The position numbers and the translations under genes were made by a program. Below, piece after piece: positions 8,059 through 11,000 of a DNA stretch of 13,857 nt. The notes under the pieces were generated by a model. It was not told where the DNA came from and made no database searches. It was given only the letters and a program-made list of their open reading frames with translations. Source of the stretch: Baffinella frigidus (Eukaryota > Cryptophyceae > Cryptomonadales > Baffinellaceae); contig MU646458.1 of assembly GCA_026770585.1 (NCBI GenBank), positions 672,718-686,574 on the forward strand, written 5' to 3'. Position 1 is the first letter of the stretch, and every line of letters begins with the position of its first letter.

Positions 8059-11000
8059 ATCTCTTGGAAGCGGTCGCGTACATCCACTCCAAGAAGGTCC
8101 TGCACCTAAACCCCTACACCCTGAGGCCGAAACCCGGAACCCGAAACCCGGAACCCGAAACCCGAAACCCTATCCCTTAGGTCCTGCATCGCATCTAGCT
8201 CATCAGCTTACTTACCCCCACTCCCTAGTCCGTTAACCCTGAACCCAACTTGCACTCACCCCCAATCCCTAATCCTCAATTTCTCAACCCCAACCCCAAC
8301 CCCAACCCCTAAACCCTTGACCATTAACCCTTAACCCCATAACCCCACCCCCCAAATCCTAACCCAAACCCCTAAACTGTAACACCTAAACTGTAACACC
8401 TAAACTGTAACTCCTAACCCCTAACCTCTATTCCAGGTGCTACATCTGGGGTTGCCTGGACACCTGAACCCTGAACCCTGAACACTAAACCCCCCGCCCT
8501 GAACCCTGAACACTATACCCTATTGCAGGTGCTACATCTGGGGCTGGAGCCGTGGCACATCTTGTTCGTCTCAGGCGAGCCTTGCGAGGAGGTCCACCCC
8601 CCACTCGAGAATGCGATCCGAGCATTCTATTTACATGTGGGGTTGTAAATATTTGTACCAGGATAGATTGTTCCAACCTCGTGACTGTGCACTCTATGCG
8701 GAGGTCCGCCCCCTCCCTCTCCTCCTCCCGATTCTTTTTATCGTTATGACTCTCAAGCCTGGCGACGAGTGATCCAAACGTCTAAGAGCCTTCAGACGAG
8801 CCCGCCTCGGTCCCCTCCCGACGGGGATTTCCTCGATTTCCTCCAAGGAAATGGCTCAAGCTACATCCTATTCCCTGCCTCAGACGTACCACTCGAGAAT
8901 GCTGGAGGATCCTGTTTACATGTGGGGTTGTAGATGTTTGTACCAGGATAGATTGTTCCTACCTCTTGACTGTGCACTATATGCAGAGTTACGTGACCAA
9001 TCAACGAAAGGTACTACACAAATACCCACTTTTAAAAGCACATCGGTTTTAAATAGGCCCCTCTAGCGTTCTCGTGTGGCCCTCCCGAATCTTCCTCTAC
9101 TTGACTCTCAAGCCTGGAGATGAGTGCTCGAAAATGCCAAGAGCCTTGCGAGGAGGTCCGCCCCCTCCTCGCAACCTTAAAAACCATACCCCCTAAACTC
9201 CCCCACCCGACTGCAAGAAAGCAACGAGTCAGGTGTGAGGAACGGAACCCTTACCCCTGAATCCTGCACCCTGCACCATGAACCCCTTAAACCGCATAAA
9301 AACCTAAAACCCAAGCGCCCAAGCGCCCAACCCCCCAAGCGCCCAACCCCCCAACCCTAGAACCCTACAGCCCCCCAACCCCACCACCCTTAACAGGCGT
9401 ACAACAAGGTGGTGGTGACGGGGTTTCACAAGGCGCGGATACCAGGATTCGCGCCGAAACAGAAAGGCGGCGACATCCGCTTCGTCGCACCGGAGCTCCG
9501 GTAACTTGATTTCCTCTTTCCCCTCTTCAAACCCTGGAGCTGGGAGGCGACATTCGACAAACGCCCCCTTCTGAGACCCTACGAAACAATGCGAAAGGCT
9601 TTTGCCAGCGGACCTCCCAGGTGGTCAGCTGGCGAGGGACTTACCGGCTCTAAAATAATTTTGGCAATTTCAGGACTTTAAAACCAGGCAATTTCAGGAC
9701 TTTTAAACCCCCGAATTGTATTCCATTATAAATTTTGTACGGAGTCGCGTCCACATAAGGGGTTCGCTGGCGATAGCTTTTTGCATGACGTAGGGAAAGA
9801 GGACAGAGCTTCGTCGCCCCAGAGCTCCGGTACAGCGGGCTACCAAGGGAATTCGTGAATATCCCATACAGAGCACCCCCATAGGTTCCTACGGTAGACA
9901 ATACCGTAGGGACATAGGGGGTTACACAAGGCACGGATACCAGGATTTGCCCCGAAACAGAAAGGCGGCGACATCCGCTTCGTCGCACCAGAGCTCCGGT
10001 ATTGTACATTTCGGGTTCGCGCGGTGAACGATGTATATGGATACGCCCTATGATGAGAATGATGGGGTAGCGCATACCAGGATTTGCCCCGAAACAGAAA
10101 GGCGTAGACATCCGCTTCGTCGCACCCGAACTCCGGTAAGTGGTCTTGAACAATGTATGAGTGGATACGCCCTGTGACCCCAAGTGAATACGCCGTATGT
10201 CATAGGACCCTACGGTGGTCGCCCGCCGCGACTTGTCCTCCTCTTTCCTCTTTGCGTTTCCGTGTTCCGTGTCGTGCGGTTATGCAGGACAGATACGATT
10301 GATAGGGTAGCGGATACCAGGATTCGCCCCGAAAGATAAGGGGTTGGATGCCCGCTTCGTCGCCTTCGAACTCCGGTTGATCCTCTTTCCTCTTTGCGTT
10401 TCCGTGTTCCGTGTCGTGCATCAACGAATTCCCCGATTTTTCATCGACGCCCCGCCCACTCGAGAAGGCTGGAGCACCCTATTTACATGTGGGGCTGTAA
10501 GGATTTGTACCAGGACGAGGTGACCAACCTCGTATGGTTCCGGAGCGTGAAGAATTGGTGGGTTGAGAATGGCCCGAGCGGCGCGGAGGAGGTATCTTTA
10601 CTGCCGAGCGCATTCAATTCAAACACATTTATTTAAAATCCACTTTCTTTTTCAATTCACGTTTCCGTATGGGATGGGTCGCAGGGCGCACTTTGACGCA
10701 GCGACGGGGCCGGAATCGGACATGTGGTCGATTGGCGCGATCCTCTACACCATGCTCTGCTCGTTCCCCCCCTTCTCCTCCGCCCTCGACCGCAAGGTTC
10801 CTACCTACCTACGTACCTAACTAACTAAATAACTCACTAACTAACTGACTGACTGGCTGACTGACTGACTAACTAACTAACGAACTAACGAACCAATGAA
10901 CTAACGAACCAATGAACGAACTAGGTGACTGACTGACTAATAAACTAATAAACTTAGTAACTAACCTGTGGTCGATCGGGGCAATCCTCTACACCATGCT

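Noticed and set aside
8651-9066. Short frames in the family A repeats as small genes
   Set aside because: Both copies give different, frame-shifted peptides with no shared protein conservation, as expected for non-coding repeats.
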